Assembly (NCBI RefSeq): GCF_019703325.1
Contig: NZ_AP024819.1
Span: 682,001 to 746,000 of the forward strand
Length of the DNA: 64,000 nt
Reading direction: 5' to 3'
DNA from: Helicobacter sp. NHP19-012
Lineage (GTDB): Bacteria; Campylobacterota; Campylobacteria; Campylobacterales; Helicobacteraceae
The position numbers and the translations under genes were made by a program. The notes beneath the pieces were generated by a model. The model searched no databases. It was not told where the DNA came from and was given only the letters and a program-made list of their open reading frames with translations. This document shows, in pieces, positions 26,238-36,483 of the stretch (within the stretch, counting starts at the first letter, position 1; each line of letters begins with the position of its first letter).

Positions 26238-27536
26238 CTACAGCCAAAGAGAGGTGAATAAAAACCCAAAGCCCACCGAAAAGGCGATGGCTAAGGTCCC
26301 GGGGATCAAAAAGGGATGGTTGAACACGTATTTGCCAATTTGCGTGCTGTCCGTGTCGTCCATTTGCACCGCCCCTAGTAAAGTCGGGTAAGTGGGCAGC
26401 ACAAAGAGGGCTGAGGTGGCAGCAAACGAGGCGATGATGGTCGCCACGCCGTGCGGGTGAGCGGGGGTGAGCCCCATGGCTAAAATCACGCTGGGGATGA
26501 GTGCCTTTGTGGTTGCCGCCTGCGAGTATAAGAGCATGCTAGTGAAAAACAGCCCCACCGCAAGCAAGAAGGGGTAATGCGTGATCCACGCCGCGGCGTG
26601 GGTTTTGATCGGCTCAATGTAGGCTTTCACAAAGGTATCGCCCAGCCACGCCACGCCCAGCACGCACACACAAGCACTAAGCCCCGCTTTAAAGGTGCTT
26701 GTTTGCACCAAGTTATTGCATTTGATCTTACAAAAAAAGACAATACATGCCGCGATGGTGAGCATGAACGCCATGATCGCGCCATTGCGGGGCAAATGCA
26801 CGGGCGCGATCCAGCCCACATTTTTAGAAATTGCCGTGGCGTAAAGCACCACCGCCACAATCCCCGCCACAAAAATCCACACCGACAAGCGCGCGCCCTT
26901 GGGCAGCTCTTTATTTTCTGTAGAGCGCATGGCCACCGCCCCCTCTAAGTGGCTGGGGAAAAATGCGCTCACAAGAAACGCTGTAAGCGCACAGCCAAGA
27001 AAGCTTGAGGGGATGATAAGGCTAAGTAAAAGCGGATAAGACACGCCCAAGGGCTCTACAAAGGCACTCATGGTGATCACCGCTGCGGATACGGGGCTAG
27101 CCGTGATCGCCACTTGGCTAGCCACCACCGCCAAGGATAAGGGGCGGCAGGGGCGGATTTTCTGCCCCTTTGCCACCTCCACGATCACAGGCAGTACGGA
27201 AAAGGAGGTGTGTCCCGTACCTGCTAGAAGCGTGAGGGCGTAGGTTACAAAGGGGGCTAGGTAGTTGATATATTTAGGATTTGCCCGTAAAATCTTCTCC
27301 GCCACCAAGACCAAGTAATCTAGCCCTCCGGCTAATTGCATGCACGAAATTGCTCCAATCACGGACATGATGATCAAAATCACATCCCAAGGGATCGCCC
27401 CCGCGTCCATGCCAAGCCCTAAAGTAAGCACCACCACGCCAAGCCCCCCCGCAAAGCCAATCCCCATCCCCCCCAGCCGCACGCCCAAAAACAAGGCCGC
27501 GAGCAGCACCACAAATTGCAACACAAAAAGACCCAT
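26238..27536 (-). CDS. dcuA: anaerobic C4-dicarboxylate transporter (DcuA/DcuB family)
   Basis: Dcu carriers exchange fumarate or aspartate for succinate and so support fumarate respiration. The 432-residue protein has 10-12 hydrophobic helices, the GTGHTSFSVLPVIVEVA and VASQVAITASPVSAAV signatures of the family, and a C-terminal helix. I chose the ATG at 27536, preceded by AAGGAG at five bases. A GTG at 27542 is in frame but sits on the ribosome site. Confidence 0.93.
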   Translation of the reverse strand: MGLFVLQFVVLLAALFLGVRLGGMGIGFAGGLGVVVLTLGLGMDAGAIPWDVILIIMSVIGAISCMQLAGGLDYLVLVAEKILRANPKYINYLAPFVTYALTLLAGTGHTSFSVLPVIVEVAKGQKIRPCRPLSLAVVASQVAITASPVSAAVITMSAFVEPLGVSYPLLLSLIIPSSFLGCALTAFLVSAFFPSHLEGAVAMRSTENKELPKGARLSVWIFVAGIVAVVLYATAISKNVGWIAPVHLPRNGAIMAFMLTIAACIVFFCKIKCNNLVQTSTFKAGLSACVCVLGVAWLGDTFVKAYIEPIKTHAAAWITHYPFLLAVGLFFTSMLLYSQAATTKALIPSVILAMGLTPAHPHGVATIIASFAATSALFVLPTYPTLLGAVQMDDTDSTQIGKYVFNHPFLIPGTLAIAFSVGFGFLFTSLWL

Positions 27537-27637
27537 TCGCACTCCTTAAAAACTCCCACAATACCCAAAGAACTTTGTATTTTTCTTAGCTAAGCTTTGC
27601 TAAATTTGCTAAAGTAGGTAAAACTTCAAGGACAGCC

Positions 27638-29074
27638 ATGCCAAACACCCTAAGCCTAGAGGATTTACAAACCCTAAGCACCCATCTAAAACGCCCGCCC
27701 AGCGCACTCGAACATGCCTTAGTGGCAACCCTTTGGAGTGAACATTGCAGCTACCGCTCCAGCAAAGCCCATTTAAAAGCCTTTGGAGCGGATTTAGAGA
27801 ACAGCGGGGGGGTGGTGGATTTAGGGGGCGGACTAGGCGCTGCCTTTAAAATCGAATCGCACAACCACCCGAGTTTTTTAAACCCCTATGCGGGCGCAGC
27901 CACGGGGCTAGGCGGCGTGCAGCGCGACCTATTGAGTGTGGGCGCAAGGCCTCTAGCCTGTTTTGCCCTGCTGCGCTCCTCTCAAAGCACCCCCCACCAC
28001 CAAGAAGCCCTAGCGGGCTTTAACGACTACGCCAAGCATACCCGCACGCAAAATTTAGGCTGTGAGAGCGGTTTTAGCGATGGTTTTACACACAATGTGC
28101 TCGTCAATGCCTTTTGTGTGGGGCTTGTGGTGCAACAAGTGGGGGCAAGTGCAAGAGCGGGGGGGGTGTTTGTGCTGCTTGGGCGCGCAGCTGAGGGTGT
28201 GGGCGTGGATGGGGCGTGCATGAGCAGTGTTGTCCTTCAAAAAGAGCAGCACACAAGCGTGCCTAGTGGCGACCCACACCTACAAGCTAAGCTCATAGAC
28301 GCTTGCCTTGAAATTTACAGCCAAATAGGTGTGCTCGGGGCGCAGGATTTAGGGGCAGGGGGGCTTGGCGTGGCGTGCGTGGAAATGGCAGCGCGTGGGT
28401 GTGTGGGGGCGATTTTAGAGCTAGAGAAAGCCCCTAGCGTGCAAGATTTAGACCCGCTGGAGATTTTACTCAACGAAACCCAAGAGCGCATGCTCTTATG
28501 TCTAGAGCCACAAAAACTAGAGCAAGCCTTGCAAGTGGCACAAAAGCACGGCTTAGAAGCTAGAGCGGTGGGTGTGGCCACTAAAGAGCCCACTTTTAAA
28601 GCTCTTTATAAAGCGCAAGAATTAGCGAATTTGCCCTTACCCTTAAAAGCCCCACACACAGACCTAAGCCCCAAGCAAGAGAGTTTAAGCCCCTTGCCCC
28701 TTGAGCTAAATGCCTTGCCCCCGGCTAAAATTTGGTTGCCCCAAATTCAAAAACACCTTTGCATTAGTCTAGCTAGCTCTAGCCCTAAAGCCTTGCAAGA
28801 GCCCAAAGAGGACAGCAAGGCTACATGCTTTAGGGCATACCAAGAGCTTAAAAATATGGGCGCAAAGGTGCTAGGCTTTAGCGATGGCATTAACTTGGGA
28901 GCGATGGATGGGCATGGGGCGTGGGTGCTGCAACAAATGTGCTTAGGGCTCAAAGAAGCACGCTATGCGCTTGGCGTGCCCTTTGTGAGCGGCAATGTGT
29001 CGCTCAACAACGCCACTGCCAACACCCCCCCCATCCCCCCAACCCTCGCCCTTGTGGCTGTGGGGATTACATAG
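27638..29074 (+). pseudogene. purL: phosphoribosylformylglycinamidine synthase PurL, C-terminally truncated
   Basis: PurL makes formylglycinamidine ribotide in purine synthesis. The 478-residue frame matches the first two-thirds of small-type PurL: LWSEHCSYRSSKAHLK, IESHNHPSFLNPYAGAATG, RDLLSVGARP and SGNVSLNNATANTPPIPPT. Full proteins of this type are about 730 residues, so the last domain (half of the second AIRS-type unit) is missing. The stop comes immediately after VAVGIT. What follows is non-homologous, AT-rich and decayed, so the gene was cut by a deletion or insertion. The remaining frame is clean, which suggests a recent event or residual function. Confidence 0.85.
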
Positions 29075-29679
29075 TTTGATTGTATGTACAACCATATCTG
29101 TCCTATTTAAATAAAGGCGAGCGATGCATTTGATTTTTCTTGGATTTTAGAAAATTATTTTAAGCTTCAAGACCTAGTAGTCTAGCCGATCCACTTTCTA
29201 AAAATTTTAATTGTTCCTACTGACCATATATACTATGAAAAAGTTCTATGTGTTGATATCTTTTCATTAATAATCAGTGCCCTTAGTCTTTTTGTATGTC
29301 TTCTTTGTTAACAATCAAGTTTAAAGAATTCTTAAATCGGGAATAAAGCCCCATGAAGCCTCAGCATATTTTTCAAGGGAGTCCAATCTAGGGGATAAGA
29401 CTTGCAAAAGAGCTAATTTAAACAAGAAGAAATGCACATAATCTAAGCCTTTGAAAAAGACATTTATCGTTTTTGACTTATAAAATCACTTTAGATAAGG
29501 ATATTAAGCATATCCTAAAAGTTTGGGCGTTTCAATAAAAGCACTTTTATCCAAGAAACCCTAGAAGAGCATTTAAAAAAAAAAGAATAGAGCAGATCAA
29601 ACAAGAATTATTCAACAAACCACCTACTCGTTTCAGTTAGCTTATACTAGATCCTCTGTATATACACCAAACAACAATG
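29075..29679. other. decayed AT-rich stretch after purL
   Basis: No intact gene. The sequence is clearly AT-richer than its neighbours. One plus-strand fragment near 29520-29615 reads FNKSTFIQETLEEHL then KKKRIEQIKQELFNK, reminiscent of ribbon-helix-helix antitoxins, but no partner or complete frame exists. It joins the truncated purL to the IS607-like remnant. Confidence 0.4.
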
Positions 29680-29699
29680 TACGCCACTTCAACTAGGTT

Positions 29700-30216
29700 G
29701 TATGTTCCATACACGAGCACTATTCTCTTTTTCACACACCAAGCACAAGAAATAATCGCCTAGATTATCTCTTTTAACGGTTAAAGTCTTGGGTTTACCT
29801 ACAAGGTTGTAGGTCTTGACAAACTTAAAAACATAGCCATTAAAAGAAATAACATTGTCTTGGATTTTATAACCTGTCTTGCCCTTGAATGTAAAAGATT
29901 GATATAGGGTTGTCTTTTTAAATCTAGGTGGTCTGCCCTGTTTTTAAAAAACTTTTGATAGGCTTTGTCTATCCTTTCTACTAACTCCTGCAAAGTTTTA
30001 GGGCCTAGAGTTTTTAAAAAAGCAAACCTGCTTGTTCTTTTAGCTTTGTGATGTGCTTTTGCAGAGTGTAGAGTTTTAAATGCTTTTTAAAAAGCCCATA
30101 ATACCTCTTATGCAAAGCAATGCAATGATTGTAGCAATGCTATAGAGGCGCAGAAGTTTGCTGATGTGCTTATTTTTGCTTGAATTGTAGAGCTCCTGCT
30201 TGTAGGCGATTAACAT
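29700..30216 (-). pseudogene. degenerate TnpB (IS605/IS607 OrfB) remnant
   Basis: Read on the minus strand over several frames, this stretch gives MLIAYKQELYNSSKNKH, then IATIIALHKRYYGLFKKHLK, then LQELVERIDKAYQKFFKN, then LTVKRDNLGDYFLCL. These are the N-terminal and central segments of TnpB proteins (RuvC-like, RNA-guided nucleases of the IS200/IS605/IS607 families). Several frameshifts and stops break it, and the C-terminal RuvC and zinc-finger parts are absent, so it is a fossil. Confidence 0.75.
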
Positions 30217-30600
30217 GAGGGTATTGTAATTTGAAGATCATACTCATTAAATATCTTTTCTACTGGCGCATAACTTAGTCATGCCAGTCTATTTTTATAA
30301 GAAACATAGGTAATCTTGATTTTAATCATCATGCTAAGAAGTTCCATAAAGCCTTTTCTGTCTAAAGACATCTCGTTTTTAATGTCGGAATAATAGATAT
30401 TATTTACGGATCTTCCTTTAGTGTTAAAAAAGAGATTCAATTTTTCCACTTGATTTTGTAAGTCTCATTTCTGCCTTTTAGTGCTTACCATAGCATAAAT
30501 CACATTCAGTCTTTTGCCTTTAATTCCTGCTAAAGCCCACTAAAGAATAAACATCAGAATCGTTATATTTACTAGTGACCGTAATGCCAAGACCCCCAAA
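30217..30600 (-). pseudogene. degenerate IS607-type serine recombinase (TnpA) remnant
   Basis: The minus strand reads, with stops, IYAMVSTKRQK, then DLQNQVEKLN, then IYYSDIKNEMSLDRKGFMEL, then YVSYKNRLA, then APVEKIFNEYD. This matches the resolvase-like catalytic domain of IS607 transposases, including the Ser of the VST motif. Upstream, KYNDSDVYSLVG recalls the end of their MerR-type DNA-binding domain. It directly precedes the TnpB remnant, the normal tnpA-tnpB order. Confidence 0.7.
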
Positions 30601-30707
30601 AACATCCTAAAATCCACCGAAAAAGATCTGACATAGAAAACCACGAGGCGTTTAAGTATGAGCACCTAAACACCTTAAAAGAGTGAGTGGGTGCGTGAAT
30701 TAGAACT

Positions 30708-32186
30708 TTAGCCCTCTTTTCTCACTTCTTGCATCACCAAATCAAAGGCATCTTTTGTCCCCGGGCGCACAGAACTTAGTAAGCTAAAGACGATGATCGC
30801 TAGAGAGCTGGCTAAAAAGCCGGGGACAATCTCGTAAATGTCTAAAAAGCTTCTGCCAAACTTGTCGTATAAAATCACTGTGCTCGCCCCAAAGATCATG
30901 CCCATGATTGCCCCGAGCCTTGTCATGCGCGCCCAAAAGAGGGAGAACAAAATCACCGTTCCAAAGCTTGCTCCAAAGCCCGCCCACGCATAGGATACGA
31001 TTTTTAACACGCTAGCGTTGCGGTTGGTGGAGATGAAAAAGGCGATAAGCGCCACCGCCAACACCGAAGCCCGACTCACCATCATCACGGTCTTTACTGG
31101 GGCTTCTCTATTAAAAATCTTGGAGTAAAAGTCTTCAGCAATAGTAGAAGAGCTGACTAGAAGTTGCGAGCTGGCGGTGCTCATCACGGCGGCCAAAATG
31201 GCGCTTAAGAGAACCCCGCTGATCCACGGGTTGAAGAGAGTTGCGCTCATGTGGATAAAGATTTTTTCAGGGTCGGCTAGGCTTAAATGAAACTTCGCCA
31301 CATACGCCACGCCAAGCAGCCCGATTAAGCAAGACCCGATTAAGCTGATCCCCATCCACGAAATGCCTACGGTTGTAGCTTGTGGGATTTCCTTAATGGA
31401 GCGAATCGACATGAAGCGCACCAAAATATGCGGTTGCCCGAAGTAGCCAAGCCCCCACGCCAAACTAGAGATCACCGCCACTAAAGAGCTGTCCTCAAGA
31501 AAAGTCAGGTTACCGGGTTTAACACGGGCGATGATATTAAAACTTTCTTGTAGCCCACCCAAATGATAAAGCATCATGCAAGGCACCGCCACCAATGCCC
31601 CCATCATCAATAGCCCTTGGATCAAATCCGTCCAACACACCGCCTTATACCCGCCCAAAAAGGTGTAGGTTACGATGATGAGAGTCCCCGTGATGAGCGC
31701 ATGGTTGTACTTCACCCCGAAGGTCGCCTCAAAGAGTTTCGCCCCGCTCACTAGCCCCGAGGACACATAAAAAGTAAAGAAAATCAAGATCACCACCGCC
31801 GAGATCAGGCGCAGAATGTGTTTATCATCGCTAAAGCGGGTTTCAAAGTAATCGGGGATGGTGATAGAATTATCGATCACGCTAGTATACACCCGTAAGC
31901 GTTTTGCCACCAACACCCAATTGATGGTCGCCCCGATGGTGAGACCTATGGCAATGTGGCTGTTAATGAGCCCGCCCACATACAATGCCCCGGGCAGACC
32001 CATTAAAAGCCACCCACTCATATCACTCGCCCCCGCACTTAAAGCGCTCACCACGGGCCCCATAGAACGATCCCCTAAAAAATAATCCTCTGTGGTTTCA
32101 TTATTCCTGTAAAAATAAAACCCAATGGCGAGCATTAACAATGAGTAAAGAACAAAAACAATCGCAATCTGGTAACTAATTTGCAT
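30708..32186 (-). CDS. putP: sodium/proline symporter
   Basis: PutP imports proline with Na+. The 492-residue protein has about 13 membrane helices. It shows the sodium:solute symporter signatures ([20 protein letters not shown] and the [14 protein letters not shown] region) and [17 protein letters not shown]. It lies 93 bases after putA on the same strand, so proline import and breakdown are likely co-expressed. Proline is a major respiratory fuel for gastric Helicobacter. Confidence 0.95.
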   Translation of the reverse strand: MQISYQIAIVFVLYSLLMLAIGFYFYRNNETTEDYFLGDRSMGPVVSALSAGASDMSGWLLMGLPGALYVGGLINSHIAIGLTIGATINWVLVAKRLRVYTSVIDNSITIPDYFETRFSDDKHILRLISAVVILIFFTFYVSSGLVSGAKLFEATFGVKYNHALITGTLIIVTYTFLGGYKAVCWTDLIQGLLMMGALVAVPCMMLYHLGGLQESFNIIARVKPGNLTFLEDSSLVAVISSLAWGLGYFGQPHILVRFMSIRSIKEIPQATTVGISWMGISLIGSCLIGLLGVAYVAKFHLSLADPEKIFIHMSATLFNPWISGVLLSAILAAVMSTASSQLLVSSSTIAEDFYSKIFNREAPVKTVMMVSRASVLAVALIAFFISTNRNASVLKIVSYAWAGFGASFGTVILFSLFWARMTRLGAIMGMIFGASTVILYDKFGRSFLDIYEIVPGFLASSLAIIVFSLLSSVRPGTKDAFDLVMQEVRKEG

Positions 32187-32279
32187 GGATCTCCTTGATT
32201 TTTTTAAGCCCTTGCATTTAAACTACCATAAAAGTAAAAAAAGTCAAAATCAAAACCGTCAACCCCCCAATCTTAACCT

Positions 32280-35200
32280 TTATCCTGCGTGCGCTTTGGC
32301 TTTAAGCCCCCTTGCGCCCAAATTGCCGTAGCGGTGGTAGGAAATGCTGATGGACTTTTCTAAGTGGTAGTTTAAAAGCTCAAAGCGTCCACAGCATAGA
32401 GCCTTGGCATTTGCCACCACAATCCCCTGCTTGCTGCTGGCTTCATAAAGCGTGTCTAATTCTTGACTAAAGTAGCGCACCCGCCCAAAATTGCTAAGTT
32501 TTTGGCTAAACTCCTCCAAGCTCTCGTAAACAATGGTGGGGTTGAAGTGGTGTTTGAGATACTCCACGCACTCTAATAAGAGCGGGGCGTGGGGGTTGTC
32601 GCTCTTGCTAACGAGGCTAATGGTGAGTGGGATTTGACACACGGCCGCAGCCATCAGCACGCTGAAAATGTCAATGAGGCTATCCTCTGGGCATACACGA
32701 TAGCCAATGCTAGACACCTTAGTGTAGGTGAACCAATTTTCCTCACCGCGGATTTGCACATAGTCTTTCTTTTGGGTGAACTCGGCGGCGTTGTAGTGGG
32801 CGTAGTTGCGCGCCATCTGCACAATTTCTTTAAGCATGTCGCTGTGGTGCTGGTTGAAGGACTCCAGGGCTTGGATGAAGGGCGTATTCCCGCTGTGGGT
32901 GTTCTCTGTGGGGATTTCCTCAATGTGGACAAATTGCGTGATGTAATTATAAATCCCCACCTTGCGCCCAAGCCCCACTGCCGATTTTTTCACCCCACCA
33001 AAGGGCTGGCGCAAAACAATCGCTCCGGTGGTGGGCTTGTTGATGTAGAGATTGCCCACTTCAATATTGTTGACATAATAGTCCCATTCTCTTTCATCCA
33101 AGGACTCCAAAGCCCCCGTGAGACCATAGCCCGTAGAATTGGCGATCTCCACGGCTTCTTTTAAATCTTTGGCTTTCATTACAGACAAATAAGGCACGAA
33201 CAACTCGGTCATGTGCGTGTAGTCGCCCTTTTTCGTGCCGTATTTAATGCAAGGCTTCATAAGATAGGCATTGTCGTTTAAAAACTCAGGCTTGATCGCC
33301 CATTCCTCGTGGGATTCGATGTTGTTGAGTGCCTTTTGCACCTTGGGGCTAGGCGTGTCTGCCAAAGTCCCGATTTTATTCCACAACGCTAAAGGATCGC
33401 CCACGCTCATGGACTGGGTTGCGTCCACGAGGGTGCGCTTAAAGTCTGGGTCGTTGTAAACCTCTTCTTCTAAGATCAAGAGAGAGGTTGCCGAGCATTT
33501 TTGCCCCGAATTGCTAAAAGCAGAGTGCACCACATTGCGGATCGCCTGGTCCCTGTCTGCCATTTTGGTAACGATGGTGGCGTTTTTGCCCCCCGTTTCG
33601 GCACTCAGTGCCAAAGTGGGGCTAGCCTCTAGCATGCGCTGTGCGGTGTCCTCCGAGCCCGTTAGGACAGAGAACTTAATGTCGGGGCTTTTTAAAAGGA
33701 ATTTACTCACATCCTCACCTTTGCAGGGCAAGTAAATTAAGGCATCCCTTGGCACGCCCGCATCCCAAAAGCACTCACATAGGCGGTAACCCACCACCGC
33801 GCTAAGGCTGGAGGGCTTGTAAATCACGCTATTGCCCGCTGCTAAAGGGGCGGCGATCGTGCCCACGGAAATGCCAATGGGGAAGTTCCAAGGGGCGATC
33901 ACCACACCCACACCCTTAGGCTTAAAGCGCACTTCAGGGTGTTGCTCTAAAAGTTTTTGCAAGCTGTGGGGGTAGAACTCCAAAAAGTCGATCGCCTCGC
34001 TCACTTCAGCATCGCTTTCTACAAAAGTCTTGCCCACTTCAAGTGCACTAAGCCCGATCAAATCCCCCCGCCTGTCCCTAAAGTTTTGCGCCACTTTGCT
34101 TAAAATGGCGTGGATTTGGCTAAAAGCTTGGTGCCCAAAGGTGCTGGCTTTGGCAGATTCTAGGGCTTGTTGCATCACCGCTTCGTTGGCTTGGGCAATG
34201 GTGGCGATTTTTTGGTGGGCAATTTTGTCAAAGACTTGCAAAGTTTTACAGCCCTCTTTGTCGTAATCGCGCCCGATCACAGGGAAGAGCTCCACAATGG
34301 CAGCGTTCTTGGTCTTGTCGACAATTTGATCCGCCCATGCGCGGTTTGCCCGCAAAATAAAATCTGTGTCGCTTTCGTTTTTAAAGGGGTGGTTGGGGTA
34401 GGTGCTTTGCGCGGGCTGGTGGGTGTTGCGATCCTGGGTGCGTCTAGGGCTGTTGTCTATACTTTCAATACCCGCAATGCTTCTTAAAAAGCGCTCCTCT
34501 TGATCCTTCCACGCAGGCGAGTCCACCTTAAGGTTAAAAAACGCCTTCATAAAGTTGTCTGCGGCGGTGTTTTCATCTAAGCGGCGCACGAGGTAGGCGA
34601 TGGCGTTGTTGAAGTGTTTTTCATCGCACACGGGGGCGTATAAGATGAGCTTATGCATTTCTTTAAGCTCAAAGCTAGCCTGCAAGCTCATGCCCTCAAG
34701 CATTTCAAAGGTGAAGTGCTCCAAAGCCACGGGGTCGTTTAGGGTGTATATGCGGGTGTAGGCGTAGGCGATCTCAAAGAGATTATGCGAGGCGATCCCG
34801 ATGTGGATGTATTTGTAATTCTCATCACTTAAGACATAATCTAACATTTTATTATAATTCGAGTCGGTGTCTTGCTTGCGGCTAAAGGTGGGCAGCGACC
34901 ACCCGCGCATGGATGCGATCGTTTCCTCGCTCTCCATGTTCGCACCCTTAACAAAGCGGATTTTAATGGGGGGCAAGTTGCTTAAAACCCTCTCTTTAGA
35001 GAACGCCACTAATTCCTTGAGATATTCATAGGACTCGGGGATATAGGCTTGCAACACGATGCCCGCTTTTAAGGGGAATTTAGAGATGGACTCTTTAAAC
35101 GCTGCCACCGTGAGCTCTAAATCCTTATACTCCTCCATGTCTAGGTTAATGAATTTATCCATGCCTTGTTTTTCTTGTTCCTCCAGCGCAAGGCTGTAGA

Positions 35201-35825
35201 GCTTGTCTAATCTTTTCACCACCTCTGTTTTAGACTGCTCAAAGTCTAGGATATTGATTTGGGAGAAAATCGTGGTGATCTTGATAGAAATGTATTCAAT
35301 GTAGCTAGACCTGATCGCCTCCTCGTATTTGTGCATGCGATAGGACGCCTCAGCCTCGCCTAGCACTTCCTCCCCGATGAGATTGATGTTGAGCGTGATT
35401 TGGGCTTGTTGGCGTTTTTCAATCTTATCTTTTAAGCTGTCGCTGCTCTCATCAAGCACCAAACTTTGGGTATCTTGGCGAATCTTACGCACAAAGAAGG
35501 GCACGCTCATGGAAGGCGCAAGTTTGCCCACGCTCAAAAAGCCAAAGAGTAAAAACTTCTCAAAGCCGCTAAAAAAGTCGGCGATGCCGTATTTTTTTAG
35601 CGTGTGCTCGATCAAATCAAAGCGTGCGCTGTTGTCTTGACAGCGAAAAGAGCGATCTAAAAGCTCGATCAACATCACCTTATTTTCAGCGTTGGCTAAG
35701 AGCTTTTGCATCTTGTTATGGAACGAGCGCTCTTCTAGGCTTAAGTGGTCGCTGATTTTACTTTGCAAGGTGCGGGCTAGGGTTAGACTGGAGTGGATCA
35801 CTTCCTTATCGGGTTGGGTTGGCAT
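32280..35825 (-). CDS. putA: bifunctional proline dehydrogenase/P5C dehydrogenase
   Basis: PutA oxidises proline to glutamate in two steps at the membrane. The protein of about 1181 residues has an N-terminal helical region, an FAD-binding PRODH barrel (about 180-480, with RFVKGAN and an RR pair in LVRRLDENT), and an aldehyde dehydrogenase domain (about 540-1000, with APWNFPIGIS, ETGGKNA and the catalytic Cys in SGQKCSATS). A short C-terminal extension follows. There is no N-terminal ribbon-helix-helix DNA-binding domain, so it is not a self-repressor. The ATG at 35825 has AAGGGG six bases upstream, better than 35840. Confidence 0.94.
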   Translation of the reverse strand: MPTQPDKEVIHSSLTLARTLQSKISDHLSLEERSFHNKMQKLLANAENKVMLIELLDRSFRCQDNSARFDLIEHTLKKYGIADFFSGFEKFLLFGFLSVGKLAPSMSVPFFVRKIRQDTQSLVLDESSDSLKDKIEKRQQAQITLNINLIGEEVLGEAEASYRMHKYEEAIRSSYIEYISIKITTIFSQINILDFEQSKTEVVKRLDKLYSLALEEQEKQGMDKFINLDMEEYKDLELTVAAFKESISKFPLKAGIVLQAYIPESYEYLKELVAFSKERVLSNLPPIKIRFVKGANMESEETIASMRGWSLPTFSRKQDTDSNYNKMLDYVLSDENYKYIHIGIASHNLFEIAYAYTRIYTLNDPVALEHFTFEMLEGMSLQASFELKEMHKLILYAPVCDEKHFNNAIAYLVRRLDENTAADNFMKAFFNLKVDSPAWKDQEERFLRSIAGIESIDNSPRRTQDRNTHQPAQSTYPNHPFKNESDTDFILRANRAWADQIVDKTKNAAIVELFPVIGRDYDKEGCKTLQVFDKIAHQKIATIAQANEAVMQQALESAKASTFGHQAFSQIHAILSKVAQNFRDRRGDLIGLSALEVGKTFVESDAEVSEAIDFLEFYPHSLQKLLEQHPEVRFKPKGVGVVIAPWNFPIGISVGTIAAPLAAGNSVIYKPSSLSAVVGYRLCECFWDAGVPRDALIYLPCKGEDVSKFLLKSPDIKFSVLTGSEDTAQRMLEASPTLALSAETGGKNATIVTKMADRDQAIRNVVHSAFSNSGQKCSATSLLILEEEVYNDPDFKRTLVDATQSMSVGDPLALWNKIGTLADTPSPKVQKALNNIESHEEWAIKPEFLNDNAYLMKPCIKYGTKKGDYTHMTELFVPYLSVMKAKDLKEAVEIANSTGYGLTGALESLDEREWDYYVNNIEVGNLYINKPTTGAIVLRQPFGGVKKSAVGLGRKVGIYNYITQFVHIEEIPTENTHSGNTPFIQALESFNQHHSDMLKEIVQMARNYAHYNAAEFTQKKDYVQIRGEENWFTYTKVSSIGYRVCPEDSLIDIFSVLMAAAVCQIPLTISLVSKSDNPHAPLLLECVEYLKHHFNPTIVYESLEEFSQKLSNFGRVRYFSQELDTLYEASSKQGIVVANAKALCCGRFELLNYHLEKSISISYHRYGNLGARGLKAKAHAG

Positions 35826-35946
35826 ATAAGCCCCTTTCATAAAATTTGGATGAAGCTGAAATTATAGGTTAATTAGGTTAATAGGCTTAAATTGGAGGTG
35901 AAAAGGTGTAGAAATCAAAGTAAATGTTAATTAATTTTTGAAACAA

Positions 35947-36023
35947 TGGTGCGCTTGACAGGACTTGAACCTGTGACCTACGGCTTAGAAGGCCGTTGCT
36001 CTATCCAGCTGAGCTACAAGCGC
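35947..36023 (-). tRNA. tRNA-Arg(TCT)
   Basis: A complete cloverleaf with encoded CCA. The acceptor GCGCTTG pairs with CAAGCGC, the D arm is GCTCAGCTGGATAGAGC, the anticodon arm is ACGGC-CTTCTAA-GCCGT with anticodon TCT, and the T arm holds GGTTCAAGTCC. It is the last of four tRNAs on this strand. Confidence 0.95.
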
Positions 36024-36024
36024 A

Positions 36025-36101
36025 TGGTGCGCTTGAAGGGAGTCGAACCCCTAACCCCCAGATCCGAAGTCTGGTGCTCTATCCAATTGAGCTACAAGCG
36101 C
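36025..36101 (-). tRNA. tRNA-Arg(TCG)
   Basis: A complete cloverleaf with encoded CCA. Anticodon arm CCAGA-CTTCGGA-TCTGG gives anticodon TCG. The acceptor stem is identical to that of the neighbouring tRNA-Arg, and only one base separates the two genes, suggesting an ancient tandem duplication with anticodon change. Confidence 0.95.
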
Positions 36102-36134
36102 TTAAAACAATTGAGTAAAAAAGTAATGGGGAAA

Positions 36135-36212
36135 TGGGGTGGGTGATGGGGCTTGAACCCACGACCCCCAGGACCACAATCTGGTGCTCTAACCAACTGA
36201 GCTACACCCACC
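36135..36212 (-). tRNA. tRNA-His(GTG)
   Basis: The acceptor stem GTGGGTG/CACCCAC is preceded by an extra G that can pair with discriminator C73, the identity mark of tRNA-His. The anticodon loop TTGTGGT gives GTG. The anticodon stem CCAGA/CCTGG has one A-C mismatch at the loop end. CCA is encoded. Confidence 0.93.
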
Positions 36213-36226
36213 ATAAAAAACTTTGC

Positions 36227-36304
36227 TGGTCGGGGCGAAAGGATTCGAACCTTCGACCCCTTGGTCCCAAACCAAGTGCGCTAACCAGACTGCGCTACGC
36301 CCCG
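36227..36304 (-). tRNA. tRNA-Pro(TGG)
   Basis: Acceptor CGGGGCG/CGCCCCG, anticodon arm CTTGG-TTTGGGA-CCAAG giving TGG, T arm with GGTTCGAATCC, and encoded CCA. It is the promoter-proximal member of the four-tRNA operon. Confidence 0.95.
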
Positions 36305-36323
36305 CTACTCCATAAAAGCGGGT

Positions 36324-36352
36324 ATTCTAGCCAAAACTAGGTTAATTGTCAA
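36324..36352 (-). promoter_or_regulatory. promoter of the tRNA Pro-His-Arg-Arg operon
   Basis: On the minus strand TTGACA (36352-36347), a 17-base spacer and TAGAAT (36329-36324) form a near-consensus sigma-70 promoter, about 20 bases upstream of tRNA-Pro. The strength suits stable RNA. Confidence 0.75.
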
Positions 36353-36483
36353 GGTAAGTCCTAGAGGGCAAAGCGCATGGAATCCATAGAATAGCTACTT
36401 TAGCCGTATCTCACCCAGATTATGGTATATATCCCACTTGAAAGTGTATTTTATGTTACTTAAAATCTAAAAAAGGAGCTCGA

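Noticed and set aside
27274-27561. Gly/Arg-rich minus-strand frame inside dcuA
   Set aside because: It is an alternative frame of the membrane protein and has no motif.
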